A stretch of 64,000 nucleotides of DNA from CBDCBA01 sp965214125 (GTDB lineage: Bacteria; Planctomycetota; Phycisphaerae; Tepidisphaerales; Tepidisphaeraceae): the NCBI GenBank assembly GCA_965214125.1, contig CBDCBA010000027.1, positions 186,001 to 250,000 of the forward strand. Reading direction: 5' to 3'. A model generated the notes under the pieces. It was given only the letters and a program-made list of their open reading frames with translations. It had not been told where the DNA came from and did no database searches. The first letter of the stretch is position 1. Every line of letters starts with the position of its first letter. A program made the translations under genes and the position numbers. Positions 35,927-43,951 of this stretch are shown here, in pieces.

Positions 35927-36565
35927 CTAAATGCACAGCTTTCGGGGGTAAAACGCCTCGGCCAAGCCGCTCGCGGCGGCGCACTCCAATCCGCGCAGGC
36001 GGGCAAGGCCGCGGAAGGTGGCATCATCGAACCAGTGCTTTTCGCGCTGGGTGCGAAAGTGCTCCAGCGCCGCGAGCTTGCGCGAGAAGTCGCCCTCGCT
36101 CGCGGGTGCGTAGAGCGTCGGCCGGCCGAGGTCGCCGTCGTACTTCGGGATCTCGTAGCCGAGCGTGGCGTGGTCGCGGAAGCCCTGCATCGTCAGCTCG
36201 CCGAGCAGGCGGTGGTCCTGGTGGGCGTCGTCGTGGCGATGGGTGAGGATCAGGTCCGGCTTGCTCGACCGCAGTTCGCCCATCGCGGCCTTCACGTCGC
36301 CCCAGCGGGCGGGCAGGTGGGCGTCGCGAAACTCGTACAGCACGACCCGCGCGTCGCCGGCGTCCTTCAGCATGTCCTCGGCCGCTGCCCGCGCCTCCTC
36401 GCCGCGCTCGCCGGCGGCGCAGAAGACGGCCCACGTCACCGCGCACCCCGGCGACTCCCGCAGCAGCCGCAGCACGGTGGCGCCGCAGCCGATCTCGAGG
36501 TCGTCGCTGTGCGCACCGATGCACAGCAGCCGGCGCACGCGGGATGGATCGAGCAAGGACCGCAT
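35927..36565 (-). CDS. LmbE/PIG-L-family deacetylase
   Basis: A 212-residue metal-dependent deacetylase. The zinc-binding motif is in LLCIGAHSDDLEIGCG (A-H-x-D-D) and a second histidine block is THRHDDAHQDH. Family members remove acetyl groups from N-acetyl sugars or sugar-lipids. Here it lies between a nucleotidyltransferase and a glycosyltransferase gene, so it probably trims an N-acetyl sugar intermediate of the polysaccharide. It ends 23 bases before the next glycosyltransferase and starts 10 bases after the nucleotidyltransferase stop. Confidence 0.9.
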   Translation of the reverse strand: MRSLLDPSRVRRLLCIGAHSDDLEIGCGATVLRLLRESPGCAVTWAVFCAAGERGEEARAAAEDMLKDAGDARVVLYEFRDAHLPARWGDVKAAMGELRSSKPDLILTHRHDDAHQDHRLLGELTMQGFRDHATLGYEIPKYDGDLGRPTLYAPASEGDFSRKLAALEHFRTQREKHWFDDATFRGLARLRGLECAAASGLAEAFYPRKLCI

Positions 36566-36575
36566 ATTGTTCCCG

Positions 36576-37481
36576 TTAAACCGCCACCCGCGGCGTGTCC
36601 GACAGCTTCAGCGGCAGCGTGCTGGCGACGCGGTCGCGCAGGCTCTGCTTGGCCGTGTTCCAGATCTCCCACGGCGCCTCGCCGCGGTCGTGCAACTGCG
36701 CGAGTTGGCGTTGCTCCTTGAAGGTGTCCATTGCCGCGAAAAACCCCTCGTGCTGCCACGAGGTGAGGCGGCCGGCGTCGATCAAGCGTTCGAAGGTCGG
36801 CCCGACAAGCTCCTCGCCGCGGCGCATGTACTGGAAGACGCTGTTGTGCAGCACGAAGTAGCCGCCGTTGATCCAGATGTCGCAGCTTGTCACGTCGTGC
36901 AGTCCGCGCACGTTGCCGTTGTCGTCGCTGTCGACGCAGTGAAACGACTGGCTGGGCCGCACCTTCAGGAAGGTGGCGGCCGTGCCGTTGTGGGCGTGGC
37001 GTTGCTCCAGATCTTCGATCATCGCCGGCAGCGGCGCGTCGGTGACGCCGTCGGCGTAGTTGGCGAGGAAGAACTCGTCGTCGCCGAGGTAAGGCCGCAC
37101 CATCGCCAGACGCTCGCCGATGTTCGAGGCGTAGCCGGTGTCGGCGAAGGTGATCGACCAGTTGCTCGTGTCGTCGGTCACGAGCTCGACGTCGCGCGGC
37201 GTGCCCGGATCGCTCGACCGCCGCCCGGCCATGGCGCGCTGCGACGGGCGGAGCACGAAGTCGTTCGTGACCGTTTCGTCGTAGTTCAGGAAGTAGTTCT
37301 TGATCACGTCCGCCCCGTGCCCGAGGCAGAGGATGAACTCCGTGTGGCCGTGTTCGGCGTACCAGCGCATCACGTGCCACAGCACCGGCCGGTAGCCGAT
37401 GGGCACCATCGGTTTGGGGACCTTTTCCCCGTAATCGCGCAGGCGCAGGCCCTGGCCTCCGCAGAACAAGACGACCTTCAT
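36576..37481 (-). CDS. Sugar-1-phosphate nucleotidyltransferase (glucose-1-phosphate cytidylyltransferase-like)
   Basis: A 301-residue nucleotidyltransferase. It opens MKVVLFCGGQGLRLRDYGEK with the G-G-x-G-x-R-L loop, then KPMVPIGYRPVLWHVMRWYA, the K-P-M arrangement typical of RfbF-type CDP-glucose synthases. NYADGVTDAPL carries the metal aspartate. It is longer than RfbF (about 257) at the C-terminus. The ATG at 37481 has GGAAGGA seven bases upstream and overlaps the dehydrogenase stop (ATGA). It should activate a hexose-1-phosphate for this locus; CTP versus another nucleotide is inferred from the RfbF-like motifs. Confidence 0.85.
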   Translation of the reverse strand: MKVVLFCGGQGLRLRDYGEKVPKPMVPIGYRPVLWHVMRWYAEHGHTEFILCLGHGADVIKNYFLNYDETVTNDFVLRPSQRAMAGRRSSDPGTPRDVELVTDDTSNWSITFADTGYASNIGERLAMVRPYLGDDEFFLANYADGVTDAPLPAMIEDLEQRHAHNGTAATFLKVRPSQSFHCVDSDDNGNVRGLHDVTSCDIWINGGYFVLHNSVFQYMRRGEELVGPTFERLIDAGRLTSWQHEGFFAAMDTFKEQRQLAQLHDRGEAPWEIWNTAKQSLRDRVASTLPLKLSDTPRVAV

Positions 37482-38848
37482 GACGATGTCCTTCCCTGTG
37501 TCTCTGGTTGCATGATCTCCCGGCGCAGCCCGACGCCGACGTAGCGCCCGAGGCGGTCCGCCGGCAGCATGCGGCGGCCGTCGAAGACGACGGGCTCCGG
37601 CGTGCGTCCGGCCAACATAGCGGGCAGAGTCTCGAAGTCCGGCCACGCCGTGGCCACCACGATGGCGTCGGCGTCGGCGAGGGCGGCATCCAGCGAAGCG
37701 GCAACGGTTGTAACGTCTCCCAGCAACCGCCGCGTCTCACTGTTGGCCAGCGGATCGAAGCTGACGCACGCGGCGCCGGCGGCGTGAAGCTCCCGCAGGA
37801 TCGGCTCCGCCGGGCTCAGCCGCAAGTCGGCCGTGCCGGGCTTGAACGCCGTGCCGAGCACCGCGACCCGCTTGCCGCGCAAGTCGCCCAGCTCCGCCGA
37901 CAGCCGCTCGCGCACGTTCGCCGCCCGCGAATCGTTCACCTCGGCAACGGCCGACAAGAGCGGCATCGGCTGGCCCAACCGCTCGCCGTGGGCCACGAGG
38001 GCGGCCACGTCCTTGGGCAGGCACGATCCGCCGTACCCGCAGCCAGGCCGCAGGAACGACGTGATCGCCGCCCGCTGGTTCTGTGTGTTCGTGAGGTAGC
38101 GCGACGTCGCCACGCCCTCCATCACGTCAATCGCATCGATGTCGCCCACGGCTTCGCAGACGTTCGCAATCTCGTTCGCGAAGCTGATGCAGGCCGCGAG
38201 GTAGGCGTTGCTGGCGTACTTGATCGCCTCGGCCGTGCGCGTGTTCACGCGCAGCCGCGGGACGCCGGAGTCAAAGCCGGCGTGTATTTGCTCCACGACC
38301 TCCGCCGCCCGCTCGTCGTTCGCCCCCAGCACGAGCCGGTCGGCATTGAGAAAGTCGGCGACGGCCGTGCCTTCGCTCAGAAACTCCGGGCAACACGCAA
38401 GGCCGAAGTCGGTCGCGCCGGCGGCTTCGAGCGCTTCGCGGACTGGGCCGTCAGTTGTGCCGGACACGCAGGTGCTCTTGACAATCACGGTGTGCCGGCC
38501 CGACTTCTCCACCAGAACCGCCCCGACCTGTTGCGCGGCCTTCAGCACGAATGACAAATCGATCCGCCCCGCCGCCATGTCGTAAGGCGTGGGGACGGCG
38601 ATGATCGTCACGTCACTCCCGCTCACCGCCGCGGGCAGGTCGAGCGTCGCCCGCAGGCGCGTCGGCACGTTCTTTTGAAGAAGGTCGCCCAGGCCCGGCT
38701 CGTGCAGGAACGACTCGCCCGCGTTCACCGCATCAACCTTCGCCGGGTCGACGTCGACGCAGGTGACGTCGTGCCCGTGCTCCGCAAAACAGGCGGCGCT
38801 GACGAGCCCGACGTAGCCGGTGCCGATGATGGAAAGCTTGAGGGGCAT
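37478..38848 (-). CDS. UDP-glucose/GDP-mannose dehydrogenase family protein
   Basis: A 456-residue NAD-dependent four-electron dehydrogenase that turns a nucleotide sugar into its uronic acid. The Rossmann motif IIGTGYVGLVSAACFAEHGH starts at residue 7. The catalytic cysteine is C276 in GYGGSCLPKD, and the K-Y-A-S-N-A-Y helix and C-terminal UDP-binding domain (VAVLGTAFKPGTADLRLSPA) are present. UDP-glucose is the most common substrate. It is co-translated with the nucleotidyltransferase (ATGA overlap). A palindrome separates its start from the epimerase stop. Confidence 0.92.
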   Translation of the reverse strand: MPLKLSIIGTGYVGLVSAACFAEHGHDVTCVDVDPAKVDAVNAGESFLHEPGLGDLLQKNVPTRLRATLDLPAAVSGSDVTIIAVPTPYDMAAGRIDLSFVLKAAQQVGAVLVEKSGRHTVIVKSTCVSGTTDGPVREALEAAGATDFGLACCPEFLSEGTAVADFLNADRLVLGANDERAAEVVEQIHAGFDSGVPRLRVNTRTAEAIKYASNAYLAACISFANEIANVCEAVGDIDAIDVMEGVATSRYLTNTQNQRAAITSFLRPGCGYGGSCLPKDVAALVAHGERLGQPMPLLSAVAEVNDSRAANVRERLSAELGDLRGKRVAVLGTAFKPGTADLRLSPAEPILRELHAAGAACVSFDPLANSETRRLLGDVTTVAASLDAALADADAIVVATAWPDFETLPAMLAGRTPEPVVFDGRRMLPADRLGRYVGVGLRREIMQPETQGRTSS

Positions 38849-38859
38849 TGAATCGGTCA

Positions 38860-38973
38860 GTAGCAGAGGCCTCCGGCCTCTGCCCGAAGTTAAAGTCGGG
38901 CGTTCCTCCCAACGCGACGTTCAAGAGGCAGACAGGTTCGGCGACTCGGGCAGAGGCCGGAGGCCTCTGCTAC
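38860..38973. repeat. GTAGCAGAGGCC...palindrome supplying the epimerase stop codon
   Basis: GTAGCAGAGGCCTCCGGCCT plus CTGCCCGA (38860-38887) is exactly matched in reverse complement at 38946-38973 across 58 bases. Each arm also folds on itself (GCAGAGGCC - TCC - GGCCTCTGC). The TAG stop of the epimerase gene (complement of 38970-38972) lies in the right arm. Confidence 0.92.
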
Positions 38974-40124
38974 GCCTGCTTTCGTGCTTCCTCGTCCGTC
39001 GCCGGGTGGTCGGCGTACCAGGCGAGCAGCTTGCGCAGGCCGGTCTTGAGGTCGATTTGCGGGGCAAACCCGATCTGCTGGCGTGCCTTGGTCATCACCG
39101 GGCAGCGGCGGTTGGGGTTGTCTTTCAGGTAGTCGTCATCCGGCGGCGGCTGGGTGACGACGCCGCCGCCGTAGCCGAAGAGTTCCTTACCGGCGGCCGC
39201 CATCTCGCGGGCGAAGTCGGCGATGCTCACCTCCGGCTCCTCAATGCCGACGTTGAACGCCTCGCCGGGCTGGCCGGTCACGAGCACCTTGTAGTAGCCG
39301 ACGATGGCGTCGCTGACATAGCAGAAGGTGCGGGTGGCGCTGCCATCGCTGAGCATCACGATGTCGCGGCCGGCTAGCACGTCGCGGGCGAAGTCGCTGA
39401 CAACGCGCAGGTCGTCGAGCTTCAGGCCGGGGCCGTAGTTGTTGAAGGGGCGGGCGATTTTGATCGGCAGGCCGTGGTGTTTGGCGAAGACGACGCACAT
39501 CGTCTCGCCGAAGCGCTTGGCCTCGTCGTAGCAGGCGCGTGGGCCGGTGCAGCTCACGTTGCCGCGGTAGTCTTCGGGCGTGGGCACGACGGTCGGATCG
39601 CCGTAGACCTCGCTCGAGCTGTAGAACAGGATGCCCCGCGGCTTGACGTCCTGGGCAAGCGCCGCGTCGAGCAGCCGGCGCAGCCCGCCGATGTTGGCGT
39701 CCATCGTCTCGACCGGGTGGGCGCGGTAGTACGTCGGGCTCGCGATGCTGGCGGCGTGGATCACCCAATCGAGCTGGCCGATCTCGCTCGGCATCGCCTC
39801 GCGCACGTCCCACTTCAGCAGGCGCACGCCGTCACCTTGCTCGAGCTCCGCAAGCCAGTCGGGCGTGCCGCGCATGAAGTTGTCGGTGACGGTCACGTCG
39901 ATCCGGTCGGCGTCGCTTGCCCGCGCGTTCCACTCGGCGGCGGCGTGGGCGAGGTAGTAGCCCAAGAACCCGGCGCCGCCCGTGACGAGCAGGCGCCCGC
40001 CGGCCATACGCTCGAACTCGCTCGTAAGCTGCGCAAGCATCGAAGCGCGGTCGTCGGCCACCACCTCGGCGGCGGTCTTGCGAGGGTGGGCGGCGGTCGT
40101 CATGGGTTCGGCAAGTAAGGTCAT
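38970..40124 (-). CDS. NAD-dependent nucleotide-sugar epimerase/dehydratase (extended SDR)
   Basis: A 384-residue extended short-chain dehydrogenase. The NAD loop is LLVTGGAGFLGYYLAHAA, the catalytic region SSSEVYGD, and the Y-x3-K pair CYDEAKRFGE. It resembles UDP-glucuronate decarboxylase and GDP- or UDP-sugar epimerases, and would act on the product of the neighbouring dehydrogenase. The ATG at 40124 has GGAG seven bases upstream and overlaps the methyltransferase TGA by one base (TGATG). The stop codon comes from a palindromic repeat, so the natural end may have been slightly different. Confidence 0.88.
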   Translation of the reverse strand: MTLLAEPMTTAAHPRKTAAEVVADDRASMLAQLTSEFERMAGGRLLVTGGAGFLGYYLAHAAAEWNARASDADRIDVTVTDNFMRGTPDWLAELEQGDGVRLLKWDVREAMPSEIGQLDWVIHAASIASPTYYRAHPVETMDANIGGLRRLLDAALAQDVKPRGILFYSSSEVYGDPTVVPTPEDYRGNVSCTGPRACYDEAKRFGETMCVVFAKHHGLPIKIARPFNNYGPGLKLDDLRVVSDFARDVLAGRDIVMLSDGSATRTFCYVSDAIVGYYKVLVTGQPGEAFNVGIEEPEVSIADFAREMAAAGKELFGYGGGVVTQPPPDDDYLKDNPNRRCPVMTKARQQIGFAPQIDLKTGLRKLLAWYADHPATDEEARKQA

Positions 40125-41371
40125 CAGAAAATCTCCACCTCGGGAATCGGCACCACGAACTGCCCGCCCCAGGCGCGCACGTCCTTCATCTGTTCCGCGA
40201 TCTCGTGCCGCAGGTTCCACGGCAGGATCAGCACGTAGTCGGGCTTCGCCTGGCCAATCGCGTCGGGCGACCGGATCGGGATGCGGCTGCCCGGCAGGAA
40301 GTTCCCCTGTTTTTTCGGGTTGCGGTCGACGGTGAAGTCGACCATGTCCGTCCCGATGCCGCAGTAGTTCAGCAGCGTGTTTCCCTTGCCCGGCGCGCCG
40401 TAGGCGCACACGGTTTTGCCGGCCCGCTTCGCGTCGATCAGGAAGCACAGCAGCTTGCGCTTCGTCTCCTTCGCCCGCTCGGCGAAGGCGTCGTAGGTCG
40501 CATCATCGTCGAAGCCGGCGGCGTTGTCGAGGGCGACGTGCTCGGCCACGCGATCGGTTGTCGCGTGCGGAGCGTCGGGCCAGCAGGCGTGCAGGCGAAT
40601 GCTGCCGCCGTGGGTTTCGTGCTCCGTCGCGTCGAACACGCGCAAACCCCGCGCCTCGAAGATGGCCTTGGCCGTGGAGAACCAGTAGTAGCTCCAGTGC
40701 TCGTGGTAGATCGTGTCGAACTGGTTCTCCGCGAGCAGGCGGCGCAGGTGCGGGAACTCGACCGTCAACACGCCGCCCGGCTTGAGCAGCGCAGACAGGC
40801 CGGCGGAGAAGTCGTTCACGTCCGGCACGTGCGCGAACACGTTGTTCGCCGCCACGAGGTCGGCCGCGTCGTGGCGGGCGACGAAGTCTTTGGCCGTCGC
40901 TTCGCCAAGGAAAAAGCTCTCGGTCGGCACACCCGCGGCGTTGGCCACCTCGGCGACGTTGCCGGCCGGCTCGATCCCGCGCACCGGGATACCCCGCGAT
41001 TGGAACGGCTTGAGCAGCGTGCCGTCGTTGCTGGCGACCTCGACCACGAACGAGTCGCCGTTCAGGTCGAAGCGGCGGGTCATCTCGTCGGCGTAGAGGT
41101 CGCTGTGCTGCTTCCAGGTTTCGCTGAAGCCGCTGAAGAAGGCGTAGTCGCTGAAGATGTCGCCGGGGCTGACGTGGTTCGGCAGTTGCACGAGGCGGCA
41201 CGTGTCGCAGACGTAGGCGTGCAGCGGGTACGTGGGCTCGGCCTCGTCGTAGTTCTCTGGCGTCACGTGCCGCTGGCAGTGCGGGTGGACGCCGAGGTCG
41301 ACCAAGGAGCGGCGCAGGTCCGCCTTGCAGAATCGGCAAGAGAGCGTTTGGCCGGGCGCAGCGGTGGACAT
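40124..41371 (-). CDS. Sugar C-methyltransferase-like SAM enzyme
   Basis: A 415-residue three-part methyltransferase of the TylC3/NovU type. An N-terminal zinc-binding domain has C12-R-F-C15 and C55-D-T-C58. A SAM-binding domain follows with VVEVASNDGTLLKPF. A C-terminal domain carries YGAPGKGNTLLNYCGI and ILPWNLRHEI. The family typically C-methylates 4-keto deoxysugars at C-3, giving branched sugars. In this locus it would modify a keto-sugar made by the SDR enzyme. It is the first gene of the minus-strand set. Confidence 0.88.
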   Translation of the reverse strand: MSTAAPGQTLSCRFCKADLRRSLVDLGVHPHCQRHVTPENYDEAEPTYPLHAYVCDTCRLVQLPNHVSPGDIFSDYAFFSGFSETWKQHSDLYADEMTRRFDLNGDSFVVEVASNDGTLLKPFQSRGIPVRGIEPAGNVAEVANAAGVPTESFFLGEATAKDFVARHDAADLVAANNVFAHVPDVNDFSAGLSALLKPGGVLTVEFPHLRRLLAENQFDTIYHEHWSYYWFSTAKAIFEARGLRVFDATEHETHGGSIRLHACWPDAPHATTDRVAEHVALDNAAGFDDDATYDAFAERAKETKRKLLCFLIDAKRAGKTVCAYGAPGKGNTLLNYCGIGTDMVDFTVDRNPKKQGNFLPGSRIPIRSPDAIGQAKPDYVLILPWNLRHEIAEQMKDVRAWGGQFVVPIPEVEIF

Positions 41372-41801
41372 GGTTCGAGGCGTAACGGAGCAACCGACTT
41401 GCGCGGCACGGCGTGCCGCCCGGCGAAGCTGAATGCGGCGACAAGGGGGACATCGGCGCGAGCGGTCGCTCGGTTGAGCCGAACCGAGTCGAAGTGCGCC
41501 CGGCCTGACACATCGACGTCGGCAGACGTTGTGAAGGCGCCTGGCGTCCGGTAAAGTCGCCCGCGCCGATGGCCAAGGACGGCCTGCGGGCTCGGCACCA
41601 CCAACTCAATGCCGCCGCGCGTGCGTTGCACCCGCTCCGGTTTGCGCAGCTTCACACATTTGCACGTCCGTCTTCGTGCGGGTCGTGCTGATTGTGTGGC
41701 GTCGGGCGGGTTGCTATTGCAAGGTGTTCGCGTGGACCGCCGTCGCCAGGGCGATGCCGCGTCAGGATGACCGCCCGATCCGAACGACACTCGGGAAGAA
41801 A
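41372..41801. other. Divergent intergenic region of the polysaccharide locus
   Basis: 430 bases between the divergent methyltransferase and sugar transferase genes. It should contain promoters for both halves of the locus. I see no strong palindrome or gene. The reading frame of the sugar transferase is open from 41676, but those codons look unlike the gene body. Confidence 0.5.
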
Positions 41802-43028
41802 ATGCTACTCAAAGATTCTCGAAGCCAGCCTCACACGACGTCCCCGCCACCGTTGCTGTCGGTGCCCCTGCACGCGGCCGCGGACGGTCTTCCGCCGACG
41901 GAGCACGCGGATCGCCCGGAGCGATCGAAGGCTGAGGTGGTGGAGGTGGTCGATGTGACGCCCGCCACCGCCCTGCGCCGCGGGCATCGTGGCCTGATCC
42001 TGAGCCCGCGCGAGGTTCGCCGCGCCCTGCATCGCGCCCGGTTGATGAGCGACCGCACCGGCCGACCGCTCGCGATCGCGATCTTCGCCAGCCCCAGCCG
42101 CGAGGCGGCCGACCATTTGGAGCGGTTGCTGTTGAATCGCACGCGCGCCACCGACGAGGTCGGCCGGAGCCCGCGCGAAGCCTGCCGCGGGATTGGCGGC
42201 GGCGCATTTCGCTGCCGCATCGCCATCCTGCCCGACACCCGGCGCGACGGGGCCGAACGCTTTGCCCACAGCGTGATCGACCGCCTGCCTCCCGCCGAGC
42301 GGCCCAGGTGCCGCCTCGAGCTTTACACGCCGGGCCGCGACGACGAGGTTCCGGCCGACGTGCCGGCACCGGTTGCCGAGGCGGGCGACGGGCGCGAGGG
42401 CCTGTTCGCGCGGCGGTTGAACCCGTGGAAGCGCGGCGTCGATGTCGCCGCGGCCGGTGTGGGACTGCTCGCGCTGGCGCCGATGATGGGCCTGATCGCC
42501 TTGGCCATCCGCCTCGACAGTCGCGGCCCGGTGCTCTTTCGCCAGCCCCGCGCCGGGCTTGGCGGGCGCGTGTTCAAGATTGCCAAGTTCCGCACGATGG
42601 TTCCCGACGCCGAGGACGTGATGCGTCGCACCAACCTCCGCTCCGCCAGCGAGCAGGATGGGGCGGCCTTTAAGTTGAAGAACGATCCGCGTGTCACGCG
42701 CGTGGGCGCGATCCTCCGCGCGACAAGCCTCGACGAACTGCCGCAGTTGTGGAACGTGCTCGTCGGCGAGATGACGCTCGTGGGCCCGCGTCCACTGCCA
42801 ACGAGCGAGAGCGATGCCTGCCTTCCCTGGCAACAGCGCCGCCTCGATGTCACGCCGGGACTGACGTGCATCTGGCAGGTCCACGGCCGCAGCCGGGTGA
42901 AGTTCGACGAGTGGATGCGGATGGACCTGCGTTACGTTCACCACAGCAGCGGCGCGTTCGGCATCGCCCACGACCTGACCCTGCTGGCCAAAACGTTGCC
43001 GGCGGTCTTCCTGAAGCGGGGGTTCTGA
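41802..43028 (+). CDS. Undecaprenyl-phosphate sugar transferase with an N-terminal GGDEF-like remnant
   Basis: A 408-residue bacterial sugar transferase that starts repeat-unit synthesis by moving a sugar-phosphate to the lipid carrier. The catalytic part at about residues 200-408 has one hydrophobic segment (GVDVAAAGVGLLALAPMMGL), then RGPVLFRQPRAGLGGRVF, FKIAKFRTMVPDAE, TSLDELPQLWNVL and LVGPRPLP. The first about 195 residues contain RARLMSDRTGRPLAIAIF and RIAILPDTRRDGAERFA, which resemble a degenerate GGDEF fold; no GGDEF catalytic motif is visible. The ATG at 41802 has GGAAG nearby. It is the first gene of the plus-strand half. Confidence 0.9.
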   Translation: MLLKDSRSQPHTTSPPPLLSVPLHAAADGLPPTEHADRPERSKAEVVEVVDVTPATALRRGHRGLILSPREVRRALHRARLMSDRTGRPLAIAIFASPSREAADHLERLLLNRTRATDEVGRSPREACRGIGGGAFRCRIAILPDTRRDGAERFAHSVIDRLPPAERPRCRLELYTPGRDDEVPADVPAPVAEAGDGREGLFARRLNPWKRGVDVAAAGVGLLALAPMMGLIALAIRLDSRGPVLFRQPRAGLGGRVFKIAKFRTMVPDAEDVMRRTNLRSASEQDGAAFKLKNDPRVTRVGAILRATSLDELPQLWNVLVGEMTLVGPRPLPTSESDACLPWQQRRLDVTPGLTCIWQVHGRSRVKFDEWMRMDLRYVHHSSGAFGIAHDLTLLAKTLPAVFLKRGF

Positions 43029-43161
43029 CGGCCGGGTCGGCGGCGGCAAACTGCCGGCGAAGCTAAAGGCGCGGCGGCAAGGGCACGACGCAGAACGGCG
43101 GGCGACGCGTTCCAGCGCGAGGCCGCACTCCGCGTCGTCCGCCGAGCCCGACCCGAATGCC

Positions 43162-43908
43162 ATGACCGCCCCACCGCCCCACCACCGCTGCTCCCTGCTC
43201 TTGCTGCTCGCCGCGCTGGCGTTCGCCCCACTGTTCGCCGGCTGCACGAAGGTGCAGGCGCTTCCCGCGAGCGAGGCCGTCCTGCCGGAGACCGGGCCGA
43301 CGGTGCTGAAGCAGGGGGACATCATCGAGGTCAAGTTCCGCTTCGCGCCCGAACTGAACGACACGCAGACGATTCGGCCCGACGGGATGATCTCGCTGCA
43401 ACTCGTGGGCGACGTCGTCGCCGCGGGCCGGCAGCCGAAGGAGCTGGGCGACGAGCTCGTCGAGTTTTACCGAGCGCATCTCCGCGAGCCGTACGTAACG
43501 GTCGTGCTCCGCAATGAGCTCAACCGCCGCGTCTTCGTGGGCGGCAGCGTGGCGAATCCGGGCGTGGTCGAGATGCCCGGCCTGCTGAGCGTGTTCGACG
43601 CCTTGATGCTCGCCGGCGGCCTCGACTACGAGGCGGCCGCCATCGGACACGTGATCGTGATGCGCACCGATGAGACAGGCGTGCGCACCGGCTACCGCGT
43701 CGATCTGCGGCCGGTCGTCCGCGGCGAGGCGACGCGCCCGTTCCCGCTCGCCCCCGGCGACCACGTCTACGTGCCGCGCACGCAGATCGTGAACTTGAAC
43801 CAGTTCGTCCGCCAGTACGTCGGCGGGCTGATCCCCAACGGATTGAACGTGACCCGCACCGTCGGCAACACCACGTACGGCGTCGACACCGCCGTCTTTG
43901 ACCAGTAG
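43162..43908 (+). CDS. Wza-like polysaccharide export lipoprotein
   Basis: A 248-residue outer-membrane exporter component with a lipobox ending at C28 (LFAGC). The Poly_export domain is visible as GPTVLKQGDIIEVKFRFAPE ... IRPDGMISLQLVGDVVA. An SLBB-type segment follows (VFVGGSVANPGVVEMPGLLS) and a second strand block ends in PLAPGDHVYVP. It should form the export channel with the Wzz-like protein encoded 44 bases downstream. It is shorter than Wza (379) and has one SLBB domain. Confidence 0.92.
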   Translation: MTAPPPHHRCSLLLLLAALAFAPLFAGCTKVQALPASEAVLPETGPTVLKQGDIIEVKFRFAPELNDTQTIRPDGMISLQLVGDVVAAGRQPKELGDELVEFYRAHLREPYVTVVLRNELNRRVFVGGSVANPGVVEMPGLLSVFDALMLAGGLDYEAAAIGHVIVMRTDETGVRTGYRVDLRPVVRGEATRPFPLAPGDHVYVPRTQIVNLNQFVRQYVGGLIPNGLNVTRTVGNTTYGVDTAVFDQ

Positions 43909-43951
43909 CCGCGCCGCCCGCCGCTCATTCTCCGACCGCCCAAGGACCGCC

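Noticed and set aside
43898..43951. Upstream TTG start for the Wzz-like gene
   Set aside because: It overlaps the Wza-like gene, and the GTG at 43952 has a well-placed AAGGA ribosome site.
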